A DNA stretch of 64,000 bases from Chryseobacterium sp. G0201 (GTDB lineage: Bacteria; Bacteroidota; Bacteroidia; Flavobacteriales; Weeksellaceae), in contig NZ_CP033917.1 in assembly GCF_003815655.1 (NCBI RefSeq), positions 3,658,001-3,722,000 on the forward strand. Direction: 5' to 3'. The notes under the pieces are model-generated. The model saw nothing but the letters and a program-made list of their open reading frames with translations. It had not been told where the DNA came from and did not search any database. This document shows positions 1 through 6,965 of the stretch, piece after piece. Made by a program: the position numbers and the translations under genes. Each line of letters starts with the position of its first letter. Position 1 is the stretch's first letter.

Positions 1-2
1 AG

Positions 3-455
3 CTTTCTATTTATGAAGGTGTTTCATTGGGAGGGCAGCTGGCAGCATTGAGAAAAACAGTTGATGTTCTTGTTGCAACACCGGGAAGATTATTGGAGTT
101 AACGAGTCAGAGACATATTGATCTTTCCAAAATCGAGATATTGATTTTGGACGATACAGACAAAATGCTTGAAATAGGTTTTGGAAATGATGTGAAAAAA
201 GTAATTAAACTGATTTCTCAGAAAAGACAAACGTTATTATTTTCAGCAACAATGTCAGATAATATCCGAAGTTTTGCGAGTACTATTCTAAACAATCCTG
301 TTGAGATTATAGTATCAGCAAAAGTAGGAGTGAAAGGAAAAACAAGTTCATTTGAAGAAAATGAGCGTATGGATCTTAAAAACATCCAAAAGCAGACAGG
401 TTTTACATTGCCGGTAAGTAAGCAAGGTAAACAGACATTTCAGTACAGTAATTAA
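3..455 (+). CDS. DEAD-box RNA helicase-like protein, N-terminal domain only (5' end outside window)
   Basis: The reading frame is open from the left edge, so the true start lies upstream. Visible motifs are those of helicase domain 1: GG (motif Ia), TPGR (Ib), a motif II reading DDTD where DEAD is expected, and SAT (III). The protein stops soon after domain 1; there is no second RecA-like domain with the arginine finger, and the last ~45 residues look like a linker. A normal DEAD-box helicase is about 370-450 residues. The altered motif II and missing domain argue against normal unwinding. It may be an RNA-binding remnant or a decayed copy. A cold-shock-domain gene starts 16 bp downstream, so it belongs with a cold-shock/RNA-chaperone operon of the host chromosome. 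Confidence 0.75.
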   Translation, partial: LSIYEGVSLGGQLAALRKTVDVLVATPGRLLELTSQRHIDLSKIEILILDDTDKMLEIGFGNDVKKVIKLISQKRQTLLFSATMSDNIRSFASTILNNPVEIIVSAKVGVKGKTSSFEENERMDLKNIQKQTGFTLPVSKQGKQTFQYSN

Positions 456-471
456 AATATTAAAAAAATTT

Positions 472-900
472 ATGGCAGATTCTTTCTCTAAAAAGGAAAA
501 TTTCAAGAAAAAAATTCAAAAACAAAAAGAAAAAGCGATAAGACGCGAAGATCGTAAGACAAATAATAATAAAGGAAAAGGTCTTGACGATATGCTTACT
601 TATGTGGATTCATACGGTAGATTAACTACCACACCTCCAGAAGAAAGAATGGAGATCAACCCTGAAGATATTCAGTTAGGAGCAGCTCCTATTCCTGTAG
701 AGGAGTTAAGAAAATCAGGTATTGTTACTTTTTTCAGTGAAAAAGGTTACGGATTTATTACAGAAGACAATAGTAAAGAGAATGTATTTTTCCACAGTAA
801 CAACTGTATACATCAAGTAAAAAAAGGAAATAAAGTTTCGTTTGAAAAAGAAAGATCTCCAAAAGGATTTTCGGCTATCAATATCGAACTTGTAAAATAG
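472..900 (+). CDS. Cold-shock-domain protein with basic N-terminal extension
   Basis: A 142-residue protein. The first ~35 residues are very rich in Lys/Arg/Gln and probably disordered, suited to RNA binding. The C-terminal ~65 residues form a cold-shock domain with an RNP1-like stretch (KGYGFIT) and an RNP2-like one (VFFHS). This two-part layout recurs in Flavobacteriia. The likely role is RNA chaperone activity. It lies between the helicase-like gene and a canonical CspA gene on the same strand with short gaps (16 and 31 bp), which suggests one transcript. The ATG at 472 follows an A-rich leader typical of Bacteroidota. Confidence 0.85.
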   Translation: MADSFSKKENFKKKIQKQKEKAIRREDRKTNNNKGKGLDDMLTYVDSYGRLTTTPPEERMEINPEDIQLGAAPIPVEELRKSGIVTFFSEKGYGFITEDNSKENVFFHSNNCIHQVKKGNKVSFEKERSPKGFSAINIELVK

Positions 901-931
901 AAAATAAACAACAATTTTTAATACAAATACA

Positions 932-1126
932 ATGCAACAAGGCACAGTAAAATTTTTTAACGAAACAAAAGGTTTCGGATTTATCTCTCCAGCAGACGGA
1001 GGACAAGACATTTTTGTACACTCTTCAGGATTAAAGACAAGAACAATTCGTGAGAATGACAAAGTGGTTTTTGATGTACAAAAAGGTGAAAAAGGACTAA
1101 ATGCAGTAAATGTAACTTTAGCTTAA
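932..1126 (+). CDS. Cold-shock protein, CspA family
   Basis: A 64-residue single-domain cold-shock protein, the usual length for the family. RNP1 is visible as KGFGFI and RNP2 as IFVHSS. It should bind single-stranded RNA/DNA and melt RNA structure as a five-stranded OB-fold barrel. It is the last gene of the left-edge cluster and is followed 26 bp later by a strong hairpin with a T-run. This is host core-genome sequence, outside the mobile element. Confidence 0.93.
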   Translation: MQQGTVKFFNETKGFGFISPADGGQDIFVHSSGLKTRTIRENDKVVFDVQKGEKGLNAVNVTLA

Positions 1127-1152
1127 TTTTCAATTAATATATCGATTCAGGT

Positions 1153-1180
1153 AAAGCCCCTTTTTGGGGGCTTTATTTTT
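1153..1180 (+). terminator. Rho-independent terminator after the cold-shock genes
   Basis: AAAGCCCC (1153-1160) pairs with GGGGCTTT (1167-1174), followed by ATTTTTG. It ends the cold-shock transcript. Confidence 0.85.
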
Positions 1181-1228
1181 GTTTTCAGGTGAAAATTAAT
1201 ATTTTTTTTAATTTTACTTTGAAAATAT

Positions 1229-1259
1229 TTTGTCAGAATCAAAAAGAATTATATATTTG
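1229..1259 (+). promoter_or_regulatory. Bacteroidota-type promoter for tRNA-Ser
   Basis: A TTTG (-33 element, 1229-1232), a 19-bp spacer and TATATTTG (-7 element, 1252-1259) match the Bacteroidota consensus TTTG-N19-TAnnTTTG. The tRNA begins about 35 bp downstream. Confidence 0.75.
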
Positions 1260-1293
1260 CACCACCAAAAACAACGATACAATCGGAGTTTAA

Positions 1294-1378
1294 GGAGAGA
1301 TGGCAGAGTGGTCGATTGCGATAGTCTTGAAAACTATTGACTGTAACAGGTCCGGGGGTTCGAATCCCTCTCTCTCCG
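1294..1378 (+). tRNA. tRNA-Ser (anticodon UGA)
   Basis: The acceptor stem GGAGAGA (1294-1300) pairs with TCTCTCC (1371-1377), and G1378 is the discriminator base. The anticodon stem ATAGT/ACTAT encloses the loop CTTGAAA, giving anticodon TGA. A variable arm and a T-loop (GGTTCGAATCC) are present. The 85-nt length with a long variable arm is normal for tRNA-Ser. CCA is not encoded. The integrase gene 270 bp downstream makes the 3' half of this tRNA the likely chromosomal attachment site of the ICE. Confidence 0.95.
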
Positions 1379-1422
1379 CAACAGTACGAAAGAAGAATCT
1401 CTTCAAGCGTGGAAAAGCTAAT

Positions 1423-1460
1423 AAAGCCTGCAATTTTTAAAAATTGCAGGCTTTTCTTTT
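1423..1460 (+). terminator. Perfect 32-bp palindrome with T-rich tail
   Basis: Positions 1423-1454 form an uninterrupted palindrome (AAAGCCTGCAATTTTT and its complement) followed by TCTTTT. It probably terminates the tRNA transcript and works in both directions. It lies just inside the expected left end of the ICE, insulating element from host transcription. Confidence 0.75.
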
Positions 1461-1650
1461 ATCCATGAAATAGCCTAAATTTTCAAAAAGACTCATAATT
1501 TATATGGCAGAATCGTGGCACTTTATTTTTTTCAATAAAAATGCCACGAGAAATCATTTAACTTACTGTAAATCAACATGTAGCAATGTGCTACGACTTG
1601 CTGCAAGGATGTTTTAGTTCTACATTTATTAACCTAAAAAATGTTGAATT
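1461..1650 (+). promoter_or_regulatory. Region upstream of integrase with inverted repeats
   Basis: This noncoding stretch holds an inverted repeat CGTGGCA (1514-1520) / TGCCACG (1542-1548) and a second small one, GTAGCA-ATG-TGCTAC (1579-1593). A weak -7-like TACATTTA occurs near 1622-1629. Such repeats beside an integrase gene are candidate integrase or Xis arm sites, or an operator. Binding is inferred only from position. Confidence 0.4.
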
Positions 1651-2916
1651 ATGTTAGAAAAAAGCTATGGGCTAAATTTCTTTTTGAAAAGCCCTAAAAA
1701 GAAAAGTACAACTTCCAGATATATCTATCTGAGAGTTACAGTTGATGGAATTCCTAAAGAAACTTCAACAAAGCGAAATTGGGATGCACGAAGATGGGAT
1801 CAGGATGCTGGCCGAGCCATAGGTACCAAAGAAGATGCCCGTACACTTAACTTCTTCCTTGAAGCATTAATAACGAAGATTAGTCAATTTAAAACGGACT
1901 TAATCAATGCAGGAAAAACCATTACGGCCGATGAAATTTTGGATTTTGTGAAAGGAAAAACAGTTTCGAAATCCAAAGTGCTTGAGGAGTTTCAGTCGCA
2001 TAATGATGAAATGCATGAATTGGTAGAGAAGAAAGAATTTGCAAAAGGAACTCACACTCGATATGTAACAGCGCGCTCCCACGTACAGGAGTTTATACTT
2101 TATAAATATAAGAAGGATGATCTTGAATTTAGGGAGCTCAACTACGAATTTGTGACAGACTATGAATTTTATTTAAAGACAGTGAGAAACTGTTCGCATA
2201 ATACTACTTTAAAATATATATCTAATTTTAAAAAAATTGTACTGAGAGCAGTTGCTAAGGAAATTATACCTAAAGATCCTTTTGCCCTATTTAAGGGCAA
2301 AAAGATTAAGATCAAAAAGTATCCATTAACTAGAGTAGAATTGGACTTGATCGAAAATAAACACTTTACAAGCGAAAGACTCTCTACGATAAGAGATATA
2401 TTTATTTTTCAATGTTACACAGGGCTTGCATACATAGATGTTTTTCAATTGAAAAATGAAGATATTAAGCAAGGAGTTGACGGGAAGTTATGGATTATGA
2501 GCCGGAGGCAAAAAACAAAATCTAACACTGATATACCACTGCTGCCAAAAGCTATCGAGATTATGGAAAAGTACAAGGATCATCCTGTCTGTATAGAACG
2601 TGGATCGGTTCTGCCGGTGAGATCAAACCAGAAAATGAATGCATACCTTAGCGAAGTGGCAGAGTTAAGTAAAGTTTACAGCACTCTTAACACTCATAAG
2701 GCCAGGCGTACATTTGCTAGTACTATTACGCTTAATAACGGCGTCAGCCTGCATGTGGTTAAGGAAATGTTGGGACATCATTCGATCAAGCAGACAGAGG
2801 AATATGCAATTACAGAGCAGGAATCAATTAACAAGGAAATGACACAATTGAGAGAGCGTCTATTTGAAGGAAATGAGCAGAGAAATAATCATTCTCAACA
2901 ATCGATAAACAAATAA
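1651..2916 (+). CDS. int: Tyrosine-recombinase integrase of the ICE
   Basis: A 421-residue site-specific integrase of the Bacteroidetes conjugative-transposon type. The N-terminal ~90 residues form an arm-binding domain, followed by a SAM-like core-binding domain (about 110-210) and the catalytic domain (about 225-405). Catalytic features seen are His349/Arg352 (HKARR), His376 (LGHHS) and the nucleophile Tyr385. The position usually held by the first arginine is Ala260 in TGLAYID, a substitution typical of this clade and also known in IntDOT-like enzymes. It should cut and rejoin DNA at the tRNA-Ser attachment site for integration and, with Xis-like factors, excision. It is the first ICE gene, transcribed away from the tRNA. 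Confidence 0.93.
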   Translation: MLEKSYGLNFFLKSPKKKSTTSRYIYLRVTVDGIPKETSTKRNWDARRWDQDAGRAIGTKEDARTLNFFLEALITKISQFKTDLINAGKTITADEILDFVKGKTVSKSKVLEEFQSHNDEMHELVEKKEFAKGTHTRYVTARSHVQEFILYKYKKDDLEFRELNYEFVTDYEFYLKTVRNCSHNTTLKYISNFKKIVLRAVAKEIIPKDPFALFKGKKIKIKKYPLTRVELDLIENKHFTSERLSTIRDIFIFQCYTGLAYIDVFQLKNEDIKQGVDGKLWIMSRRQKTKSNTDIPLLPKAIEIMEKYKDHPVCIERGSVLPVRSNQKMNAYLSEVAELSKVYSTLNTHKARRTFASTITLNNGVSLHVVKEMLGHHSIKQTEEYAITEQESINKEMTQLRERLFEGNEQRNNHSQQSINK

Positions 2917-2947
2917 CCCGAAAAAAATGCTTCAGACTATATGAATT

Positions 2948-3247
2948 TTAAATATTTAAAAACTCTACAGTGCTGCGGTATCCTGGATGATAGGATGGGC
3001 TATATTTTATATAGCCCAAATCCTGAAGTTGCTTAAAATATCGATGATAGGTTGTGAGAGTGTATATGTGTGATAATTCAATTAATTTACTTCGGCTTAC
3101 ATGTACTATTTTGTTTTCCTTTTGAAGATATGCAAGTTGAACGAGGGATAACAAAAGTGATAGATGCCAGACATTCAGCCTAGCATCCTTGCTTGCTTTC
3201 TTTAAAAACGTTAACCAATGATCAGCACTACTTGTTTCCATCTCCAA
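2948..3247 (-). CDS. Small winged-helix-like protein of the ICE
   Basis: A 99-residue protein without a family I can name for certain. The predicted helix-rich middle (LSLLLSLVQLAYL, SRSKLIELS, YHRYFKQLQDLGYIKY) resembles a winged helix-turn-helix as found in replication-initiator or transcription-regulator fragments. Its start overlaps the end of the upstream Xis-like gene by 20 bp, so both are co-transcribed and probably translationally coupled. Similar pairs sit beside integrase genes in Bacteroidetes ICEs. A role in excision or repression of int is plausible but not shown. It is convergent with int. Confidence 0.6.
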   Translation of the reverse strand: MEMETSSADHWLTFLKKASKDARLNVWHLSLLLSLVQLAYLQKENKIVHVSRSKLIELSHIYTLTTYHRYFKQLQDLGYIKYSPSYHPGYRSTVEFLNI

Positions 3248-3500
3248 ATAGTTGTAATAAATCTGTTCTACTGTAATAGTATGAACCCATAACCTTTCTG
3301 AAACGTATCTTCCCTGTAATTCGGATGTTTTGAAGTGTTGCAGGCGAGATATTCATTATTTCCCGGATTGATTTACTTCTAAGCCACTCTTGCTGTTCTA
3401 TATTTGGCTTAAGTTTTATTTTTTCGTCTATAAGTTTTTCGATGTCATTTAAAAGTAGCATTCTTAGCTGGCGAAGATCATCGTGTGTAATGTTTTCCAT
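3228..3500 (-). CDS. Xis-like helix-turn-helix protein (HTH_17/MerR-like)
   Basis: A 90-residue protein. The C-terminal ~50 residues have the excisionase-type winged HTH: WLRSKSIREIMNIS, then SPATLQNIR, then a basic wing and YYYSRTDLLQLF. This matches the small DNA-binding proteins of CTnDOT-type elements (Xis2c/2d class). It would bend DNA at attachment sites or act as a transcription regulator. It is the promoter-proximal gene of a two-gene minus-strand operon. A palindrome (3511-3525) lies just upstream and a set of 10-bp-phased repeats (3556-3597) further upstream, both candidate operators for this protein. Confidence 0.8.
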   Translation of the reverse strand: MENITHDDLRQLRMLLLNDIEKLIDEKIKLKPNIEQQEWLRSKSIREIMNISPATLQNIRITGKIRFRKVMGSYYYSRTDLLQLFGDGNK

Positions 3501-3510
3501 TTTATTGTTA

Positions 3511-3525
3511 TTTACGGTTCGTAAA
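3511..3525. promoter_or_regulatory. Palindromic operator candidate TTTACG-GTT-CGTAAA
   Basis: A perfect 6-bp inverted repeat with a 3-bp centre, 10 bp before the start of the Xis-like gene at 3500. A TACATTTA (-7-like, minus strand) overlaps it. Position suggests autoregulation. Confidence 0.5.
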
Positions 3526-3555
3526 TGTAATAGGTGATGAATGTTCGCGATGTAA

Positions 3556-3597
3556 TTTGGCAGTTTGTGGCTCTAAATAGCTGCGAATGGCTGCACA
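3556..3597. repeat. 10-bp-phased TGGC direct repeats, locus 1
   Basis: Four units start exactly 10 bp apart: TTTGGCAG, TGTGGCTC, AATAGCTG, AATGGCTG, with the GGC/AGC cores at 3559, 3569, 3579 and 3589. They lie about 60-95 bp upstream of the Xis-like gene start (minus strand). One turn of DNA per unit suits a protein that stacks cooperatively on one face. Related arrays occur at 28591-28630 and 35540-35569. Confidence 0.6.
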
Positions 3598-3781
3598 GGA
3601 GGGAAAACTTAGAGGATTATAATCAAGAAGGGAGAAATCAAGGTGTATTAACAAACGGCAGATAAAGAAAAACATGAGGCTATTTGAACGAATATTTTAT
3701 ATTAAATTTCCTTCAATATATATAATCGTGTAAACAGGAGAGAGGAACTTAGTAGTTCCAGAACTTTAATATCTTTGTGAT

Positions 3782-3991
3782 ATGACAATATCAGAACTTG
3801 AGATTTGGTTTGAAAAGGCACCTCGACCAGAGATGCCAATAATGCTGAACAATGCTACAAGGGTTAATGACTACGAGAAATTTCTAGATAGCCATTTCTC
3901 TCCGCTTAAAGCTAATCCTGATACGAAAATTAATCAGCCATTGCTTATTAGATTGAAGCAGATGAAGCTTCTAATTGAATCTAATATGTAA
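3782..3991 (+). CDS. DUF6965-like small protein
   Basis: A 69-residue protein with an acidic/aromatic N-terminus (SELEIWFEKAP), a central VNDYEKFLDSHF segment and a C-terminal helix ending in LIRLKQMKLLIES. This pattern matches short proteins I recall as DUF6965, common in Bacteroidetes and often on mobile elements. No function is known. It has no signal peptide and no obvious partner gene; its neighbours are on the other strand. Confidence 0.6.
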   Translation: MTISELEIWFEKAPRPEMPIMLNNATRVNDYEKFLDSHFSPLKANPDTKINQPLLIRLKQMKLLIESNM

Positions 3992-4016
3992 TGCAAAATG
4001 CACCAGCACAAATGAA

Positions 4017-4400
4017 TTAATTGGTTGTATGCTGTTTAGCATCTTTTAAGACAAAATCTAGAATGATAGAATCACCCTGTACAAGGTCGATAGTCTTAGT
4101 GGAATTAAGTTGATACCCAATATAGGTTGCACGAAGAATATGTTTACCAGGTGATAACTCAATATGATATTTACCATTCTTATCAGTGCTTGTTAAAAAT
4201 GTGGTGTCAGTAGATTTTATTGTTGAGCCTGGTAATGTTCTATTATTTTTATCTGTATCGTAAACCGTTCCGACCACTACTACTTTATCACTTTTAGTTT
4301 TTAATATAGTTTGAGTATAACTGCCATTTTGTTGTACTAGAAAGCCTAATAAAGAAATTGTAATCGTTGAAAAAATAAGTGTTATTATTTGCTTTTGCAT
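4017..4400 (-). CDS. Secreted carboxypeptidase-regulatory-like (Ig-like) domain protein
   Basis: With the start at Met 4400 (127 residues) the protein begins with a good signal peptide (MQKQIITLIFSTITISLLGF). The longer frame from 4439 would put 13 non-signal residues in front, and its first codons come from a duplicated 31-bp segment. The mature part is one CarboxypepD_reg-like beta-sandwich: VVGTVYD at the start, TDKNGKYHIEL in the middle and LRATYIGYQ near the end. Such domains occur at the N-termini of SusC/TonB receptors; here it stands alone. It is probably envelope-located, function unknown, in a patch of decayed cargo. Confidence 0.65.
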   Translation of the reverse strand: MQKQIITLIFSTITISLLGFLVQQNGSYTQTILKTKSDKVVVVGTVYDTDKNNRTLPGSTIKSTDTTFLTSTDKNGKYHIELSPGKHILRATYIGYQLNSTKTIDLVQGDSIILDFVLKDAKQHTTN

Positions 4401-4427
4401 AGGATTTATTTTAACACAATAATAGAC

Positions 4428-4458
4428 TCTTGTCATCATAAAATGCGTAAATGAAATC
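4428..4458. repeat. 31-bp exact direct repeat, copy 1
   Basis: Identical to 4763-4793. This copy overlaps the alternative 5' end of the Ig-like gene; the other lies inside the coding sequence of the next gene. It marks a small duplication or insertion event. Confidence 0.85.
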
Positions 4459-4508
4459 TATCGTGAATTTACTATTTGTTTACAAGGTCTTATTAAAAAA
4501 TGAGATAA

Positions 4509-5045
4509 CTATTTAATCCCATATAACCTCGAAAGTTCTATATTACTTAGCTGAACCCTATAGTGGTCTGATCCATATTCATAAACAAAAGAACGGCCCA
4601 CAACAATTTCTGCAGAAGCATTTCCCCAAAATAGTGAAGTATAATCCCTTCCGAGGAAATCTTCTTTGGATACATTTTTTGGGAACCCCCATTCTTTTGA
4701 TAACATTAGTAGATCTTCATGTTTTAAATAAAGCATCAAATAAATAGCAAATTCATCTTTAATCTTGTCATCATAAAATGCGTAAATGAAATCAATAGGG
4801 TTGCCAAAAAAAGTAAACTGTTCCTCAGAATTCTTTTTGACCATGTTGAAAAGTAAATGATCCATAGGATGATTTATCCTTTCTATAATAGTCAATGGTA
4901 CAACTTTTTTAAAATGAGATTCAATAAAGCCAATAGCTTCTTTATTATTAATAAATAATTTAGACAGTTCCATTTTTTTTGGTGCGCTTTGAGCGATTGC
5001 TACGAAGCTAAAATAATTTAAAAATATAAATAAATAATATCTCAT
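4509..5045 (-). CDS. Secreted protein of unknown function
   Basis: A 178-residue protein that I do not recognise. The first 18 residues form a signal peptide (MRYYLFIFLNYFSFVAIAQ), so it is exported. The mature part is helix-rich with a motif LLMLSKEWGFPKNVSKEDFLGRDYT and ends in an SRLYGIK tail. It lies directly downstream of a frameshifted remnant on the same strand (5051-5355) and may once have been its partner. It contains copy 2 of the 31-bp repeat in frame at 4763-4793. Confidence 0.6.
   Translation of the reverse strand: MRYYLFIFLNYFSFVAIAQSAPKKMELSKLFINNKEAIGFIESHFKKVVPLTIIERINHPMDHLLFNMVKKNSEEQFTFFGNPIDFIYAFYDDKIKDEFAIYLMLYLKHEDLLMLSKEWGFPKNVSKEDFLGRDYTSLFWGNASAEIVVGRSFVYEYGSDHYRVQLSNIELSRLYGIK
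4763..4793. repeat. 31-bp exact direct repeat, copy 2
   Basis: Matches 4428-4458 base for base. It lies inside the coding sequence of the 4509-5045 gene and is probably the source copy. Confidence 0.85.
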
Positions 5046-5050
5046 TTTTA

Positions 5051-5355
5051 TTAATCGTAGTCTAAAGGATTGGTAATATAGCTTCTTTTTTCATCATTAA
5101 AAATAATGTTTGGACTATTTGTTCCATTAAAACCATCTGTTCCCTGATTTGCAGCTACTGTTGCATTTAAAGTATTGATAAAAATGTCCGCACAGAGGCC
5201 TCCATTGGAAAAGCATCATGTGCAAATTTTTTATAAGTTAATTCTCTTGCTAACTGTACAGCTAGTGCTGCCCTATTTGCTGCTAGACCAGGAGTTAAAT
5301 CGTGTGTTGTGTTGTCAAAAACATTAGTATAGTAGGTAGGGAATCCAATAATAAT
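5051..5355 (-). pseudogene. Frameshifted 3' remnant of an unidentified gene
   Basis: Two minus-strand frames join into one protein-like tail. The upstream frame (to about 5355, where a stop precedes it) reads FPTYYTNVFDNT, then LAANRAALAVQLARELTYKK. The downstream frame reads GGLCADIFINTLNATVAANQ and ends with NPLDYD and a stop at 5051. The switch lies at about 5200-5215. Neither frame has a start. I cannot name the family. The remnant shows that this part of the ICE has lost an ancestral cargo gene. Confidence 0.5.
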
Positions 5356-5485
5356 TCAAATAGGTACAAGCCATATTACACGAATTGGTTACTTTCTCGG
5401 ATGTATTGTCCTTCTGCAAGGACTAAACTATAAAATGTCGATAGATACGATAAGATGGGCATTGAAATTAGGGGTAATTTATTAG
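5336..5485 (+). pseudogene. Short open fragment, possibly the tail of a lost gene
   Basis: A 49-residue open stretch without a start, containing HITRIGYFLGCIVLLQG and SIDTIRWALKLGVIY before a TAG. Its composition looks protein-like (one hydrophobic helix, basic/aromatic end), but I cannot assign a family. It may be the end of a transposase or membrane gene whose front is gone. It abuts the remnant on the other strand, so a deletion junction near 5340-5355 is plausible. Confidence 0.3.
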
Positions 5486-5500
5486 AAGCTTAGCGCGAAG

Positions 5501-6241
5501 CTATACTGCCATTTTTCTTTTTGTAATGAAAGTTCTGTCTTTTAAAAATTTTCGAAATGCTTGAGTTTGACTTGCAGCTATAGGAATGATAAGATTATTT
5601 GCCATTTTTACGGTATCAATTTCAACGCTCTGAATGTGATTGGTATTGATAATGAATGACTTGTGTATTTTCATAAAATCAGGAAATCCCTGCAAAGATT
5701 CATGCATTTCTTTTAGGGAATGATAGCCGATTGTTGCCTGAGAAGAAGTATAAACAGTTACATAATTTTTTGCAGCCTCTACAGCAATTATTGTGTCCAC
5801 ATTAATTTGATTAAAAGTGTTTTTGTTGGGGCCCTTTAAATAAAATAGTTTTGAAGCATCTCTGGACATCTGCTCCTGGTAAAATTCACGTATCATGTGG
5901 TTAATGACGGTAAAAAAACGAAGTTCATTAAATGGTTTGAGTAAAAATTGATCTGCATTGACCTGAAAAGCTTTGATTGCATATTTTGGGTGCGCTGTTA
6001 CAATAATTACTTGTTTTGCCTGTTGTCTAACGATCGGAATTAAATCCAGGCCGGAAATGCTACCTATTTCAATATCTAAAAAAAGGAAATCAATGCTTTG
6101 GTTTTTATCCATTGATTCTAGAGCCAATATTGGATTTTGAAACGCAGCTACCAGTTGCAGGTTAAAAGACATTTCGATTAATTGAGTCAGGTATTCTATT
6201 GATTTTACATCATCATCAATGATTACACACTTGTATTTCAT
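5501..6241 (-). CDS. LytTR-family response regulator
   Basis: A 246-residue two-component response regulator. The N-terminal receiver domain (about 1-120) has the acidic pocket IIDDD, the phospho-acceptor Asp56 (FLFLDIE), the conserved Thr in VTAHP and Lys in LLKPF. The C-terminal LytTR DNA-binding domain (about 135-240) contains VEAAKNYVTVYT and MKIHKSFIIN. No sensor kinase gene is adjacent, so its kinase must be elsewhere. It is divergent from rteC with a 724-bp gap and takes the place that rteA/rteB hold in CTnDOT, so it may control RteC or cargo. The link to transfer is inferred from position. Confidence 0.88.
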   Translation of the reverse strand: MKYKCVIIDDDVKSIEYLTQLIEMSFNLQLVAAFQNPILALESMDKNQSIDFLFLDIEIGSISGLDLIPIVRQQAKQVIIVTAHPKYAIKAFQVNADQFLLKPFNELRFFTVINHMIREFYQEQMSRDASKLFYLKGPNKNTFNQINVDTIIAVEAAKNYVTVYTSSQATIGYHSLKEMHESLQGFPDFMKIHKSFIINTNHIQSVEIDTVKMANNLIIPIAASQTQAFRKFLKDRTFITKRKMAV

Positions 6242-6965
6242 AATTATTATTCTAAGTACAGATGCGAGTGCATTTAAAACATACGCATGTAATTTCTAAA
6301 ATATTGTTAATCAGGGATGATCAGGATGTTGGGACAAACATATTAATAATTCTATTAATTATCATATATATTAATACACACATTTATTTATGTCGAAGAC
6401 AGGTACCATGCATTTATTTATTACAGTTATGGACATCATCCTATTACTTCATTAAAATAAACGTTGATTTAAGCTTATGACTTTGTTTCCTTGTTTATTG
6501 ATGTGATATGCATTCTCAAGAATGGTAAAGTTTGCTCTTACTTAAATGATAAATGTTTTTGATTCTATTAGATTAAAATAGGAAAGAAACTGTTGAGATA
6601 AATTTTGTTCTGTAGTATTATGCATGAAAATGTCTATAATACAGTAGAAGGTATACATTTTTACAATTTTTGTTTGAGTATATTTTCGACTTTTATATTC
6701 TAAAATGTTTTCAAATAGAGTGTACGGCCGCTGTAATCTTATTTGATCTTGTAACTAACACAATGTGGTACACAAATTAGATGTACAAGGTGTGTGTATG
6801 TTGATAAAAAAAGTAAACATAAAACGGTAGCGAGATAATTGTGAAAAATAACTTGTGATTATTTTTTATATCTCTGTAACGAGAGTTAATTGTAAAAAAT
6901 TATTAAGTTGCTGATTAAAAAGGCATCCTTGTAGGATGTAATCATTAACTAAATCCCAAATAACC
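6242..6965. other. Intergenic region between the LytTR regulator and rteC
   Basis: About 720 bp, very AT-rich, with no convincing gene; a 72-residue frame at 6262-6480 has unnatural composition. A small hairpin (CATCC-TTGT-AGGATG) lies near 6925-6940, about 30 bp before rteC. It probably holds both divergent promoters, but I see no clear TAnnTTTG. Confidence 0.5.

Noticed and set aside
715..1062. Minus-strand frame of 115 codons over the cold-shock genes
   Set aside because: It is antisense to two well-supported genes and has no family features.
4428..4793. Insertion-sequence ends
   Set aside because: The 31-bp repeat is direct, one copy is coding, and no transposase lies between the copies.
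6262..6480. 72-codon plus-strand frame upstream of rteC
   Set aside because: Composition is dominated by AT-rich codons (Ile, Tyr, Asn), with no motif and no conserved neighbour; read as intergenic.
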